From Streptomyces sp. SID13726 (GTDB lineage: Bacteria; Actinomycetota; Actinomycetes; Streptomycetales; Streptomycetaceae): 64,000 nucleotides of DNA. The notes under the pieces are model-generated. The model searched no databases, was not told where the DNA came from, and worked only from the letters and a program-made list of their open reading frames with translations. This document shows, one piece after another, positions 17,650 through 26,922 of this stretch. A program made the translations under genes and the position numbers. Every line of letters starts with the position of its first letter. The first letter of the stretch is position 1. Location of the stretch: contig NZ_JAAGLY010000001.1 in the NCBI RefSeq assembly GCF_010548375.1, forward strand, positions 310,001 through 374,000, read 5' to 3'.

Positions 17650-17846
17650 CGGACCCCGAGCCCGGGAGGGCGCCGTTCCGGATCTTGAAGGATCCTGTGG
17701 GGGCGGCGCCCCTTCGGCATGGGCGGGAGCGCCGATACTGTTCAACCTCTTGACGGGAGGCGACCCGAACGGCTCAGCTTAGAGTTCACTAGTTGGACAT
17801 AGACGGGGCCTCATCGCTGCGGTCCCGCGCCGCGCAGGAGGTCGTC

Positions 17847-19046
17847 GTGGAGACTCCAGGGTCGCAGTCGTCGCTGCACCGAGCCAACCTGGAGCGGGTC
17901 GTACGTGCCGTCCGGCTGGCCGGGTCGCTCACGCAGGCGGAGATCGCGCGGACCACGGGACTGTCCGCGGCGACCGTCTCCAACATCGTCCGTGAGCTCA
18001 AGGACGGCGGAACAGTCGAGGTCACGCCCACTTCGGCGGGTGGCCGACGGGCCCGCGCGGTCTCCCTGAGCGGTGACGCGGGCATCGTCATAGGAGTCGA
18101 CTTCGGGCACACCCATCTGCGGGTCGCGGTGGGCAACCTCGCCCATCAGGTGCTCGCCGAGGAGTCCGAGCCGCTGGACGTGGACGCCTCCTCCAGCCAG
18201 GGCTTCGACCGGGCGGAACAGCTGGTCAACCGCCTGATCGAGGCCACCGGCGTGGACCGCTCGAAGATCGCCGGGGTGGGTCTCGGCGTGCCCGGCCCGA
18301 TCGACCTGGAGTCCGGCTCGCTCGGCTCCTCCGCGATCCTGCCGGGCTGGATCGGCACCAAGCCCGCCGAGGAGCTCCAGGGGAGGCTCGGCGTCCCCGT
18401 GCACGTGGACAACGACGCCAACCTCGGCGCCCTCGGTGAGCTGGTCTGGGGCAGTGGCCGGGGGGTCAGGGACCTGGCATACATCAAGGTCGCGAGCGGT
18501 GTGGGCGCCGGCCTGGTCATCCAGGGCAAGATCTACCGGGGCCCAGGTGGCACAGCGGGAGAAATCGGGCATATTACTCTTGATGAGTCCGGCCCCGTCT
18601 GCCGCTGCGGCAACCGCGGCTGCCTGGAGACCTTCGCGGCCGCGCGCTATGTGCTCCCGCTGCTCCAGTCCAGTCACGGCACCGACCTGACCATGGAAGG
18701 CGTAGTTCGACTCGCACGGGACGGAGACCCTGGCTGCCGTCGGGTGATCGCCGACGTCGGCCGACACATCGGCAGTGGAGTCGCCAATCTCTGCAACTTG
18801 CTGAACCCGAGCCGGGTGGTCCTGGGCGGTGATCTCGCCGAGGCCGGTGAGCTGGTGCTCGGGCCGATCAGGGAGTCCGTCGGCCGCTATGCGATCCCCA
18901 GTGCGGCACGTCAACTGTCCGTGCTTCCAGGGGCACTTGGAGGTCGCGCGGAGGTGCTCGGAGCACTCGCCCTCGCTCTCAGCGAGATGGGTGATTCGAC
19001 CCTTTTGGACAGCACGCTGCACGCAGCGACACCTGCGTTCACTTAG
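17847..19046 (+). CDS. rok7B7: ROK-family transcriptional repressor (Rok7B7/XylR-like)
   Basis: A 399-aa regulator: N-terminal winged helix (LTQAEIARTTGLSAATVSNIVREL, about residues 30-53) followed by a sugar-kinase-like ROK domain (IGVDFGHTHLRVAV; LGVPGPID; GTAGEIGHITL) with the zinc-binding CRCGNRGCLE motif. Its position directly upstream of xylFGH matches rok7B7 (SCO6008) of S. coelicolor, reported to repress xylose transport and to influence carbon repression and antibiotic production. AGGAGG six bases before the GTG at 17847 decides the start; a TTG at 17793 in the same frame has no ribosome site. The gene symbol rests on synteny and family. Confidence 0.8.
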   Translation: METPGSQSSLHRANLERVVRAVRLAGSLTQAEIARTTGLSAATVSNIVRELKDGGTVEVTPTSAGGRRARAVSLSGDAGIVIGVDFGHTHLRVAVGNLAHQVLAEESEPLDVDASSSQGFDRAEQLVNRLIEATGVDRSKIAGVGLGVPGPIDLESGSLGSSAILPGWIGTKPAEELQGRLGVPVHVDNDANLGALGELVWGSGRGVRDLAYIKVASGVGAGLVIQGKIYRGPGGTAGEIGHITLDESGPVCRCGNRGCLETFAAARYVLPLLQSSHGTDLTMEGVVRLARDGDPGCRRVIADVGRHIGSGVANLCNLLNPSRVVLGGDLAEAGELVLGPIRESVGRYAIPSAARQLSVLPGALGGRAEVLGALALALSEMGDSTLLDSTLHAATPAFT

Positions 19047-19075
19047 AGAACGCAGGACGTCGTTGCCATCTCGTT

Positions 19076-19087
19076 AAGTATTTACTT
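19076..19087. promoter_or_regulatory. Inverted repeat AAGTATTTACTT in the xylF promoter
   Basis: An unusually A/T-rich palindrome (five-base arms, TT centre) 81 bp upstream of xylF, followed at once by a possible -35 element TTGACG (19089-19094). A/T-rich inverted repeats of this kind are typical ROK/XylR operators, and a ROK gene lies just upstream, so this is the best candidate site for that repressor. No convincing -10 is visible. Confidence 0.45.
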
Positions 19088-19167
19088 CTTGACGTCGCAC
19101 GTGTGGCCGAGTTGACTTCCAGCCACCTCGGCCGCAACGACGCGGCCTCGTCAGGGAGGTTTCAAAA

Positions 19168-20271
19168 GTGAACACGCTCATGCGTCGTGCTGCCGTGTCC
19201 GTCGCGATCTCGGCGCTCGCCGTCTCGGTCGCCGCCTGTGGCAAGGCGGGCGACAAGGACAGCGGCAGCGACAGCAGCAGCTCCGGCTCGGGTGGCAAGT
19301 CGATCGGCCTGCTCCTGCCCGACAACGTCACCGCGCGGTACGAGAAGTTCGACAAGCCGTACTTCGAGGACAAGGTCAAGGAGCTGTGCAGCGACTGCAC
19401 CGTCTCCTACGCCAACGCCGCGGCCGACCCGGCCAAGCAGGCCCAGCAGATGAGCAGCATGGTCACCAAGGGCGTCAAGGTCATCGTGATCTCCGCCCAG
19501 GACTCGGCCGCCATCAAGTCCTCCATCGCCTCCGCGGTGAGCAAGGGCGTCAAGGTCGTCGCGTACGACCGGCTGGCCCAGGGCCCCATCTCCGCCTACG
19601 TCTCCTTCGACAACGTCAAGGTCGGCGAGCTCCAGGGCCAGGCCCTGCTGGACGCCCTCGGCTCCAAGGCGACCCCCAAGGCGAACGTCGTCATGATCAA
19701 CGGTGACGACGCCGACCCGAACGCCGCGCAGTTCAAGGAAGGCGCGCACAAGATCCTCGACGGCAAGGTCAAGATCGCCTACGAGCAGTCGGGCCTGTGG
19801 AAGGACACCGTCGCCGCGCAGAAGATGTCCGCCGCCATCACGCAGCTGGGCGCCAAGAACATCGCGGGCGTCTACGCCGCCAACGACGGCATGGCCGGTG
19901 GTATCGCCAACACCCTCAAGGGCGCGGGCATCAGCAACATCCCGCTGACCGGTCAGGACGCCGAGCTCGCCGCCGTCCAGCGGATCGTCGCGGGTACACA
20001 GTCCGCCACGGTCTACAAGCCGTACAAGGAGGAGGCCGACAACGCCGCCGAGCTCGCGGTCAACCTCCTCCAGGGCAAGGACATCAAGTCCCTGGCCGAC
20101 ACCGAGGTCACCAGCGGCTCCGGCGACAAGGTCCAGGCGAAGCTCCTGACCCCGCTGTCGGTCACCGTGAAGAACATCAAGGACACGGTCGTCAAGGACG
20201 GTCTCTACACCGTCGCCGACATCTGCACCGCGGACTACGCCGCCGCGTGCAAGAAGGCCGGCCTCCAGTAA
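19168..20271 (+). CDS. xylF: Xylose ABC transporter substrate-binding lipoprotein XylF
   Basis: A 367-aa periplasmic-binding-protein (RbsB/XylF fold) receptor. The signal peptide ends in a lipobox (SVAAC) and is followed by a Ser/Gly-rich linker. Ligand-fold motifs include IGLLLPDNVTARYEKFDKPYF, VISAQDSAA, VAYDRLAQG and IAGVYAANDGMAGGI, which place it with D-xylose receptors rather than ribose receptors. GGGAGG precedes the GTG start. It is the first gene of xylFGH; 292 bp with two hairpins separate it from xylG, a common arrangement for making more receptor than membrane complex. Confidence 0.87.
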   Translation: MNTLMRRAAVSVAISALAVSVAACGKAGDKDSGSDSSSSGSGGKSIGLLLPDNVTARYEKFDKPYFEDKVKELCSDCTVSYANAAADPAKQAQQMSSMVTKGVKVIVISAQDSAAIKSSIASAVSKGVKVVAYDRLAQGPISAYVSFDNVKVGELQGQALLDALGSKATPKANVVMINGDDADPNAAQFKEGAHKILDGKVKIAYEQSGLWKDTVAAQKMSAAITQLGAKNIAGVYAANDGMAGGIANTLKGAGISNIPLTGQDAELAAVQRIVAGTQSATVYKPYKEEADNAAELAVNLLQGKDIKSLADTEVTSGSGDKVQAKLLTPLSVTVKNIKDTVVKDGLYTVADICTADYAAACKKAGLQ

Positions 20272-20563
20272 GAGCCGCCTTGTCCTGAGCCCTCGGGGCG
20301 CGTCTCCCGCGTGGGACGTGCCCCGGAGGCGGGCACAGAGCCTGTCCGGCGCCCGCACCGCCTTCATACCCCGCTGCGGGGCGGGCGCCGGACGGAAGCA
20401 CGGCCGACGCGGCCGTTGCCAAGAGGCACCGGCCGCGCGCATGTTCGACTTGTAAATCGGTGCTTACAGCACAACTCGTCAGGGAGTGCTACCAGCACAA
20501 CCCTCCGCGCCTTACCCCAAGCGCGGCATCCCCGCCGGTCAGGCGGCGAAGGAGATGGTTCAC
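20272..20563 (+). promoter_or_regulatory. xylF-xylG intergenic region with two hairpins (possible attenuation or mRNA-stability element)
   Basis: Two inverted repeats lie in this gap: CGGGGCGCGTC (20294-20304) with GACGTGCCCCG (20315-20325), one mismatch; and a perfect pair GTCCGGCGCCCGC (20344-20356) with GCGGGCGCCGGAC (20381-20393), enclosing a 24-base loop. Neither is followed by a T run, so partial termination or 3'-end protection of the xylF transcript is more likely than full termination. The last 120 bp before xylG is less structured and more A/T-rich. Confidence 0.55.
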
Positions 20564-21346
20564 GTGTCCGCTACGCCCGTGCTGGCGTTGCGCGGAGTCT
20601 CCAAGCGATTCGGTGCGGTCCAGGCCCTCACCGACGTAGAGCTGGAGGTCCACGCCGGAGAAGTGGTCGCCCTGGTCGGCGACAACGGCGCCGGAAAGTC
20701 CACGCTGGTCAAGACGATCGCCGGTGTGCATCCCATCGATGAGGGTGTCATCGAGTGGGACGGCAACCCGGTCAGCATCGACAAGCCGCACGACGCCCAG
20801 GGACTCGGCGTCGCGACGGTCTACCAGGACCTCGCCCTGTGCGACAACCTCGATGTGGTCGGCAATCTCTTCCTCGGGCGTGAGCTGCTGCACCGCGGCG
20901 TCATCGACGAGGTCACGATGGAGCAGAAGGCGCGCGAGCTGCTGAACACGCTCTCCATCCGGATCCCGAGCGTGCGCATCCCGATCGCCAGCCTCTCCGG
21001 CGGCCAGCGCCAGGTCGTCGCCATCGCGCGCGCCCTGGTCGGCGACCCCAAGCTCGTCATCCTCGACGAGCCCACCGCCGCGCTCGGCGTCGAGCAGACC
21101 GCACAGGTCCTCGACCTGGTCGAGCGGCTGCGCGAGCGCAACCTCGCCGTCATCCTCATCAGCCACAACATGGCCGACGTGAAGGCCGTCGCCGACACCG
21201 TCGCCGTACTGCGGCTGGGCAGGAACAACGGCTCCTTCCCGGTGAAGGACACCAGTCAGGAAGAGATCATCTCCGCGATCACGGGAGCCACGGACAACGC
21301 CGTGACCCGTCGTGCGGGGCGTCGCAGCACGGAGGCCGCGAAGTGA
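20564..21346 (+). CDS. xylG: Sugar ABC transporter ATPase XylG (single-domain)
   Basis: A 260-aa ABC ATPase with Walker A GDNGAGKSTL (about residues 38-47), signature LSGGQRQ and Walker B LVILDEPTAALG. It carries one nucleotide-binding domain, whereas the E. coli XylG/RbsA type carries two; the single-domain form is usual in Streptomyces and suggests a homodimer. The GTG at 20564 is chosen because AAGGAG lies nine bases upstream; an ATG at 20555 directly abuts that site. The stop overlaps xylH (GTGA). Confidence 0.87.
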   Translation: MSATPVLALRGVSKRFGAVQALTDVELEVHAGEVVALVGDNGAGKSTLVKTIAGVHPIDEGVIEWDGNPVSIDKPHDAQGLGVATVYQDLALCDNLDVVGNLFLGRELLHRGVIDEVTMEQKARELLNTLSIRIPSVRIPIASLSGGQRQVVAIARALVGDPKLVILDEPTAALGVEQTAQVLDLVERLRERNLAVILISHNMADVKAVADTVAVLRLGRNNGSFPVKDTSQEEIISAITGATDNAVTRRAGRRSTEAAK

Positions 21347-22659
21347 GCGACACATCCAAGGTTTCCAAGGCGGACACCCAGGCGCAGACCACGGTCGCGC
21401 CCACCGACGACCCCACCGCCGCAGGCCCCGCCGTCGTCGACCCCCGGCTGCTGGTCCGCCAAGAGGGCTTCAAGGGCTACTGGACCGAGTTCACGCGCAA
21501 GGTCAAGGGCGGTGAGCTGGGCTCCCTGCCGGTGGTGATCGGTCTGATCATCATCTGGACGATCTTCCAGTTCCAGAACGACCGCTTCCTGAGCGCCGAC
21601 AACCTCTCGAACGTCAGCTACTACCTCTCGGCCACCGGCATGATCGCCATCGGCCTGGTGTTCGTCCTGCTGCTCGGCGAGATCGACCTGTCGGTCGGTT
21701 CCCTCAGCGGTCTGGCCTCCACCATCTTCGCCGTGTTCGTGGTCAACCACGGCATGAACACCTGGCTCGCGCTGGTCCTCGGCATCGTCAGCGGCATCGC
21801 CGCCGGCGCCCTGCACGGCTGGTTCTTCGCGAAGATCGGCGTGCCCGCCTTCGTCGTCACCCTCGCGGGCCTCCTCGGCTGGAACGGCCTGATGCTGTGG
21901 CTGCTGGGCTCCAGCGGCACCATCAACATCCCGTCCGACTCGGGTCCGATCCACCTGCTCGGCCAGTCCTCGTTCTTCATGGACCAGGCCATCATCGGCG
22001 CCTACCTGCTGGCCGGCCTCGGTGTCGTGCTCAGCCTCGTCGGCAACTTCAACGAGCAGCGCCGCCGCAAGGCCGCGGGGGTGCCCTTCCGGCCCACCAG
22101 CGAGATCCTGGTGCGCGTCGGCGCCCTGGCCATCGCCTCCTTCGTCACCGCGGCCGTCCTCAACAACGCGTCCGGCGTCTCCAACGCCCTGGTGATCTTC
22201 CTCGCCGCCCTGGTCGTCGTGGACTTCGTGCTGCGCCGTACGACCTTCGGCCGCAAGGTGTTCGCCCTGGGCGGCAGCGTCGAGGCCGCCCGTCGTGCCG
22301 GTATCAACGTGCCGTTCGTCCGGATCACCGTGTTCGCCATCTCCGGCGGCTTCGCGGCGATCGGCGGCATGTTCTTCGCCGGCCAGACCGCGAGCGCGAC
22401 GCTCAGCGCCGGTACCGGCAACGTCCTCATGCTCGCCATCGCGGCGGCGGTCATCGGCGGTACGTCGCTGTTCGGCGGACGCGGCTCGGTGTGGTCGGCG
22501 CTGCTGGGCATGCTGGTCATCCAGTCCATCCAGACCGGCCTGGACCTGCTGAACATGAACCAGTCGATCCAGTACATGATCACCGGTGGTGTTCTGCTGG
22601 GCGCCGTCGTCATCGACTCGGTGTCGCGCAGGTCTCAGAAGGCCGCCGGTCGCGGCTGA
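21343..22659 (+). CDS. xylH: Xylose ABC transporter permease XylH
   Basis: A 438-aa membrane permease of the RbsC/XylH family with about ten hydrophobic segments after a 60-residue hydrophilic N-terminus. Family features include [39 protein letters not shown] and the C-terminal [24 protein letters not shown] large insertion around [16 protein letters not shown] is typical of the xylose branch. The GTG start overlaps the xylG stop. A strong hairpin at 22690-22724 ends the operon. Confidence 0.87.
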   Translation: MSDTSKVSKADTQAQTTVAPTDDPTAAGPAVVDPRLLVRQEGFKGYWTEFTRKVKGGELGSLPVVIGLIIIWTIFQFQNDRFLSADNLSNVSYYLSATGMIAIGLVFVLLLGEIDLSVGSLSGLASTIFAVFVVNHGMNTWLALVLGIVSGIAAGALHGWFFAKIGVPAFVVTLAGLLGWNGLMLWLLGSSGTINIPSDSGPIHLLGQSSFFMDQAIIGAYLLAGLGVVLSLVGNFNEQRRRKAAGVPFRPTSEILVRVGALAIASFVTAAVLNNASGVSNALVIFLAALVVVDFVLRRTTFGRKVFALGGSVEAARRAGINVPFVRITVFAISGGFAAIGGMFFAGQTASATLSAGTGNVLMLAIAAAVIGGTSLFGGRGSVWSALLGMLVIQSIQTGLDLLNMNQSIQYMITGGVLLGAVVIDSVSRRSQKAAGRG

Positions 22660-22689
22660 CCCCCAGGGCACAGCCCCTTCAGGCCCATC

Positions 22690-22724
22690 ATCTTGCCCGG
22701 TACCCACAAGGTGCCGGGCAAGAT
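22690..22724 (+). terminator. Terminator downstream of xylH
   Basis: ATCTTGCCCGGTACC (22690-22704) pairs with GGTGCCGGGCAAGAT (22710-22724) across a five-base loop with one G-U pair, followed by TGTTCT. It separates xylFGH from dxs. Confidence 0.75.
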
Positions 22725-22793
22725 TGTTCTCGTAGAACATTAGACTCGACACGCCCGGCAAAGCTCGATCAGCTCTACTGCAAGGAGGCACGG

Positions 22794-24713
22794 GTGCCGC
22801 TGCTGACCCGTATCAGGGGACCGCGTGATCTGGACCGGCTCAGCCTTGAGGAGCTGGACCAGCTGGCGGAGGAGATCAGGAGCTTCCTCGTCGGTGCCGT
22901 CTCCAAGACCGGCGGCCACCTCGGCCCCAACCTCGGTGTGGTCGAGCTGACCATCGCGCTGCACCGGGTCTTCGACTCGCCCAAGGACCGGGTGCTCTTC
23001 GACACAGGGCACCAGGCGTACGTGCACAAGCTGCTCACCGGGCGCCAGGACTTCTCGAAGCTGCGCTCCAAGGGCGGCCTGTCCGGCTACCCCTCGCGCG
23101 CCGAGTCCGAGCACGACGTCATCGAGAACAGCCACGCCTCGACCGTCCTCGGCTGGGCCGACGGCCTCGCCAAAGCCAACCAGGTGCTGAAACGGGACGA
23201 CCACGTCGTCGCCGTCATCGGTGACGGCGCCCTGACCGGCGGCATGGCCTGGGAGGCGCTGAACAACATCGCCGACGCCAAGGACCGCCCGCTCGTCATC
23301 GTCGTCAACGACAACGAACGCTCCTACGCGCCGACCATCGGCGGCCTCGCCAACCACCTGGCGACCCTGCGCACCACCGACGGCTACGAGCGCTTCCTGG
23401 CCCGCGGCAAGGACCTCCTGGAGCGCACCCCGGTCGTCGGCAGGCCCCTCTATGAGACCCTGCACGGCGCCAAGAAGGGCCTCAAGGACTTCATCGCGCC
23501 CCAGGGCATGTTCGAGGACCTCGGCCTGAAGTACGTCGGCCCCATCGACGGCCACGACATCGAGGCACTGGAGTCCGCGCTGGCCCGCGCCAAGCGCTTC
23601 GGCGGCCCGGTGATCGTGCACTGCCTCACCGAGAAGGGCCGCGGCTACGAGCCCGCCGAGCAGGACGAGGCCGACCGCTTCCACGGCATCGGCCCGATCC
23701 ACCCCGACACCGGCCTGCCCATCAAGGCCTCCGCCGCCAGCTGGACCTCCGTCTTCGGCGACGAGATGGTCAAGCTGGGCCGGGAGCGCGAGGACGTCGT
23801 CGCCATCACCGCCGCGATGCTCCAGCCGGTCGGCCTGAAGAAGTTCGCGGACACCTTCCCGGACCGGATCTACGACGTCGGCATCGCGGAGCAGCACGCG
23901 GCCGTCTCCGCGGCGGGCCTCGCGACCGGGGGAGTGCACCCCGTCTTCGCCGTCTACGCCACCTTCCTCAACCGCGCCTTCGACCAGGTCCTCATGGACG
24001 TCGCCCTGCACAAGTGCGGTGTGACCTTCGTGCTCGACCGGGCCGGCGTCACCGGCGACGACGGCGCCTCGCACAACGGCATGTGGGACATGTCGATGCT
24101 CCAGGTCGTCCCGACGCTCCGGCTCGCCGCCCCGCGCGACGCCGAGCAGCTGCGCGCCCAGCTCCGCGAGGCCGTCGAGGTCGAGGACGCGCCGACCGTG
24201 CTGCGCTACTCCAAGGGCGTCGTGGGCCCGGCTGTACCCGCAGTGGGCACCGTCGGCGGCATGGACGTCCTGCGCGAGCCCGGCACCGACACGCCCGACG
24301 TGCTCCTCGTCTCGGTCGGCGCCCTGGCCCCCATGTGCCTGGAGATCGCCTCGCTCCTCGACAAGCAGGGCATCTCCACCACCGTCGTCGACCCGCGCTG
24401 GGTCAAGCCGGTGGACGAGGCCATGGCCCCGCTCGCCGAGCGGCACCGCGTGGTCGTCACCGTCGAGGACAACTCCCGCGTCGGCGGAGTCGGCTCGGCC
24501 GTCGCCCAGGCCCTGCGCGACGCGGGCGTCGACGTCCCACTGCGCGACTTCGGCATCCCGCCGCGCTTCCTCGACCACGCCTCCCGCGCCGAGATCATGG
24601 CGGAGATCGGGCTGACCGCGCCCGACATCGCCCGCCAGGTCACCGGCCTGGTCTCCAAGCTGGACGGCCGCTACGACGACGCACGCGCCGAAGTGGAGTC
24701 GGCCCGCGACTAG
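22794..24713 (+). CDS. dxs: 1-deoxy-D-xylulose-5-phosphate synthase
   Basis: A 639-aa thiamine-diphosphate enzyme of the MEP isoprenoid pathway, condensing pyruvate and glyceraldehyde-3-phosphate. The TPP/Mg site is visible as [29 protein letters not shown] (substrate and cofactor His) and [16 protein letters not shown] (catalytic Glu in the pyrimidine domain) are intact, and the C-terminal transketolase domain ends normally. The GTG start follows CAAGGAGG. Length matches the family. Its own terminator follows at 24724. Streptomyces often carry a second dxs, which cannot be judged here. Confidence 0.96.
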   Translation: MPLLTRIRGPRDLDRLSLEELDQLAEEIRSFLVGAVSKTGGHLGPNLGVVELTIALHRVFDSPKDRVLFDTGHQAYVHKLLTGRQDFSKLRSKGGLSGYPSRAESEHDVIENSHASTVLGWADGLAKANQVLKRDDHVVAVIGDGALTGGMAWEALNNIADAKDRPLVIVVNDNERSYAPTIGGLANHLATLRTTDGYERFLARGKDLLERTPVVGRPLYETLHGAKKGLKDFIAPQGMFEDLGLKYVGPIDGHDIEALESALARAKRFGGPVIVHCLTEKGRGYEPAEQDEADRFHGIGPIHPDTGLPIKASAASWTSVFGDEMVKLGREREDVVAITAAMLQPVGLKKFADTFPDRIYDVGIAEQHAAVSAAGLATGGVHPVFAVYATFLNRAFDQVLMDVALHKCGVTFVLDRAGVTGDDGASHNGMWDMSMLQVVPTLRLAAPRDAEQLRAQLREAVEVEDAPTVLRYSKGVVGPAVPAVGTVGGMDVLREPGTDTPDVLLVSVGALAPMCLEIASLLDKQGISTTVVDPRWVKPVDEAMAPLAERHRVVVTVEDNSRVGGVGSAVAQALRDAGVDVPLRDFGIPPRFLDHASRAEIMAEIGLTAPDIARQVTGLVSKLDGRYDDARAEVESARD

Positions 24714-24723
24714 AAGCACCCGT

Positions 24724-24767
24724 ATGGGCCGGTCACACCACTCTTGACAGTGGTGTGACCGGCCCAT
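24724..24767. terminator. Strong hairpin terminator downstream of dxs
   Basis: A perfect 19-bp stem: ATGGGCCGGTCACACCACT (24724-24742) and its exact complement at 24749-24767, closed by the six-base loop CTTGAC. No long T run, as is usual for high-GC actinomycetes. Confidence 0.85.
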
Positions 24768-24850
24768 TCGCGTGAATCCGCCCGTGCCGGGGCATACGAC
24801 CTACGCCCCCTCTCGATCATGTCGAGGACGACACAGCGTGGGAGGTACCC

Positions 24851-26335
24851 GTGAGCAGCACCCTCTTCCGGACGAAGAAGGTCGAGCAGTCCATCCGCGA
24901 CACCGAGGAGCCAGAACACGCGCTCAAGAAATCCTTGTCCGCGCTGGATCTGACCGTCTTCGGCGTCGGCGTCATCATCGGCACCGGCATCTTCGTCCTG
25001 ACCGGCACCGTCGCCAAGAACAACGCGGGCCCGGCGGTCGCCCTGGCCTTCGTCGTCGCCGGCGTCGTCTGCGCGCTCGCCGCGCTCTGCTACGCCGAGT
25101 TCGCCTCCACCGTCCCGGTGGCGGGATCGGCGTACACCTTCTCCTACGCCTCCCTCGGCGAACTGCCCGCCTGGATCATCGGCTGGGACCTCGTCCTGGA
25201 GTTCGCGCTCGGCACCGCGGTGGTCGCGGTCGGCTGGTCCGGCTACATCGCCTCGCTGCTGGACAACGCGGGCTGGCATCTGCCGGAGGCGCTCAGCGGC
25301 CGGGACGGGGCCGACGGCTTCGGCTTCGACATCCTCGCCGCCGCGCTCGTCCTGGTGCTGACCGGCATCCTCGTGCTCGGCACCAAGCTCTCCGCGCGCG
25401 TGACCTCGCTCGTCGTCGCCATCAAGGTGACCGTCGTCCTGGTCGTGATCATCGCGGGCGCCTTCTTCATCAAGGGCGACAACTACGACCCGTTCATCCC
25501 GAAGTCCCAGCCGGTCGACGCGGGCGGTGACCTCCAAGCCCCGCTGATCCAGCTGATGTTCGGCTGGGCGCCCTCCAACTTCGGTGTGATGGGCGTCTTC
25601 ACGGCCGCGTCCGTCGTGTTCTTCGCCTTCATCGGCTTCGACGTCGTCGCCACGGCGGCGGAGGAGACGCGCAACCCGCAGCGGGACATGCCCCGGGGCA
25701 TCCTCGGCTCCCTGCTGATCTGCACGACCCTCTACGTCGCCGTGTCGATCGTCGTGACCGGCATGCAGAAGTACACCGACCTGTCGATCACGGCCCCGCT
25801 GGCGGACGCCTTCAAGGCCACCGGACACCCCTGGTTCGCGGGCTTCATCAGCTTCGGCGCCGCGGTCGGCCTCACGACGGTCTGCATGATCCTGCTCCTC
25901 GGCCAGACCCGGGTGTTCTTCGCGATGAGCCGTGACGGACTCCTGCCGACGTTCTTCTCGCACGTCCACCCGAGGTTCCGGACCCCGCACCGCCCGACCA
26001 TCCTGCTCGGCGTGATCATCGCGATCGTCGCCGGCTTCACCCCGCTCAGCGAACTCGCCGAACTGGTCAACATCGGCACGCTGTTCGCGTTCGTGGTGGT
26101 CGCCATCGGTGTGATCATCCTGCGCAAGTCCCGCCCCGACCTGCCCCGCGCCTTCCGCACCCCGTGGGTACCGGTCATCCCGATCCTGTCGGTCCTCGCC
26201 TCCCTCTGGCTGATGCTCAACCTGCCGGCGGAGACGTGGCTGCGGTTCGCGATCTGGATGGTGCTCGGGTTCGTCGTGTACTTCCTGTACGGCCGGACGC
26301 ACAGCCGGCTGAACCAGCGGGCCGAGACGGAGTAA
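24851..26335 (+). CDS. APC-family amino-acid permease (cationic amino-acid transporter type)
   Basis: A 494-aa, roughly twelve-helix permease. The first helix contains FGVGVIIGTGIFVLTG, the APC substrate-binding signature, and the sixth-helix region reads VVFFAFIGFDVVATAAEETRNPQRDMPRGI, diagnostic of the CAT/YfnA branch. The N-terminus (EHALKKSLSALDLTVFG) is also family-typical. Substrate is probably a cationic or branched amino acid, but cannot be fixed. Start GTG with GGAGG seven bases upstream. Placement after dxs agrees with the Streptomyces synteny I remember. Confidence 0.88.
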   Translation: MSSTLFRTKKVEQSIRDTEEPEHALKKSLSALDLTVFGVGVIIGTGIFVLTGTVAKNNAGPAVALAFVVAGVVCALAALCYAEFASTVPVAGSAYTFSYASLGELPAWIIGWDLVLEFALGTAVVAVGWSGYIASLLDNAGWHLPEALSGRDGADGFGFDILAAALVLVLTGILVLGTKLSARVTSLVVAIKVTVVLVVIIAGAFFIKGDNYDPFIPKSQPVDAGGDLQAPLIQLMFGWAPSNFGVMGVFTAASVVFFAFIGFDVVATAAEETRNPQRDMPRGILGSLLICTTLYVAVSIVVTGMQKYTDLSITAPLADAFKATGHPWFAGFISFGAAVGLTTVCMILLLGQTRVFFAMSRDGLLPTFFSHVHPRFRTPHRPTILLGVIIAIVAGFTPLSELAELVNIGTLFAFVVVAIGVIILRKSRPDLPRAFRTPWVPVIPILSVLASLWLMLNLPAETWLRFAIWMVLGFVVYFLYGRTHSRLNQRAETE

Positions 26336-26374
26336 CGCGAGGGGTTCGTCGTCGGCTGCGGGTGCGTCGTGGCC

Positions 26375-26462
26375 GGTCGCGCAGTTCCCCGCGCCCCTGA
26401 GTGGGTGCAGTCCGGGCATGCCCAGCTGTGACCCACCTAGGGGCGCGGGGAACTGCGCGACC
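26375..26462. repeat. Large inverted repeat with 24-bp perfect arms (dispersed Streptomyces palindromic element)
   Basis: Arms at 26375-26398 and 26439-26462 are exact reverse complements built around GCGCAGTTCCCCGCGCCCCT, a sequence found many times in intergenic regions of Streptomyces genomes. The 40-bp centre has its own smaller inverted pairs (GTGGGT/ACCCAC at 26401 and 26431). Outside the arms, pairing continues imperfectly between about 26348-26364 and 26475-26492. It lies between the permease and the convergent NYN gene, so it may act as a bidirectional terminator or be an inert dispersed element. Confidence 0.8.
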
Positions 26463-26495
26463 AGCCCCCACCGGCCCGCAGCCGAACGACGACTC

Positions 26496-26861
26496 TCAGG
26501 GACGTACCGCCCGCGGCCCCGCCACCTCCGCCCCCAACTCCCCAACCCTCCGCCGCAGTTCGCGATCCGCCGTCACCACCAGCACCCGCCGCTCACCCGC
26601 CCCCGCCACCAGCTCCACCATGTGGTCGTCCCCGCTCCCAGGAGCCGACTCCACCCGCACCCCCGGCACAGAGGACACCCCCCGAGCCGCCCCCTCCACC
26701 ACCAGCACGATCTCCACCGGCTCGGACCGCCCCGGCACCCCCTGTGCCGCCAGCAGATCCCGCAGCCGCTCCGCCGCCCCGCGCCGGTCCCGCCACCACC
26801 CGTCCGGTACCGACCCGACGACATTCGCGGCATCCACGACGACCAGCAGCACTTCGCTCAT
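26496..26861 (-). CDS. Small NYN/PIN-like (YacP-type) putative ribonuclease
   Basis: A 121-aa protein with a Rossmann-like pattern: VLLVVVDAANVVGSVPDGWWRD at the N-terminus (Asp and Asn of the NYN nuclease pocket), IVLVVEGAA in the middle, GSGDDHMVELV with the acidic pair, and VLVVTADRELRRRVGELGA at the end. These match the acidic positions of NYN/PIN domain RNases. Related Streptomyces proteins are often labelled NTP pyrophosphohydrolase without good evidence. It converges with the permease and diverges from the gene at 26923. Confidence 0.6.
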   Translation of the reverse strand: MSEVLLVVVDAANVVGSVPDGWWRDRRGAAERLRDLLAAQGVPGRSEPVEIVLVVEGAARGVSSVPGVRVESAPGSGDDHMVELVAGAGERRVLVVTADRELRRRVGELGAEVAGPRAVRP

Positions 26862-26922
26862 CCGGACAGCGTCCCACGGGCCCGCCCGGAGCCTGCTCCG
26901 CTCACCCGATTAGAGTGGCCCT

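Noticed and set aside
17793..17846. TTG start giving the ROK protein 18 extra residues
   Set aside because: No ribosome site precedes the TTG, while AGGAGG is ideally placed before the GTG at 17847.
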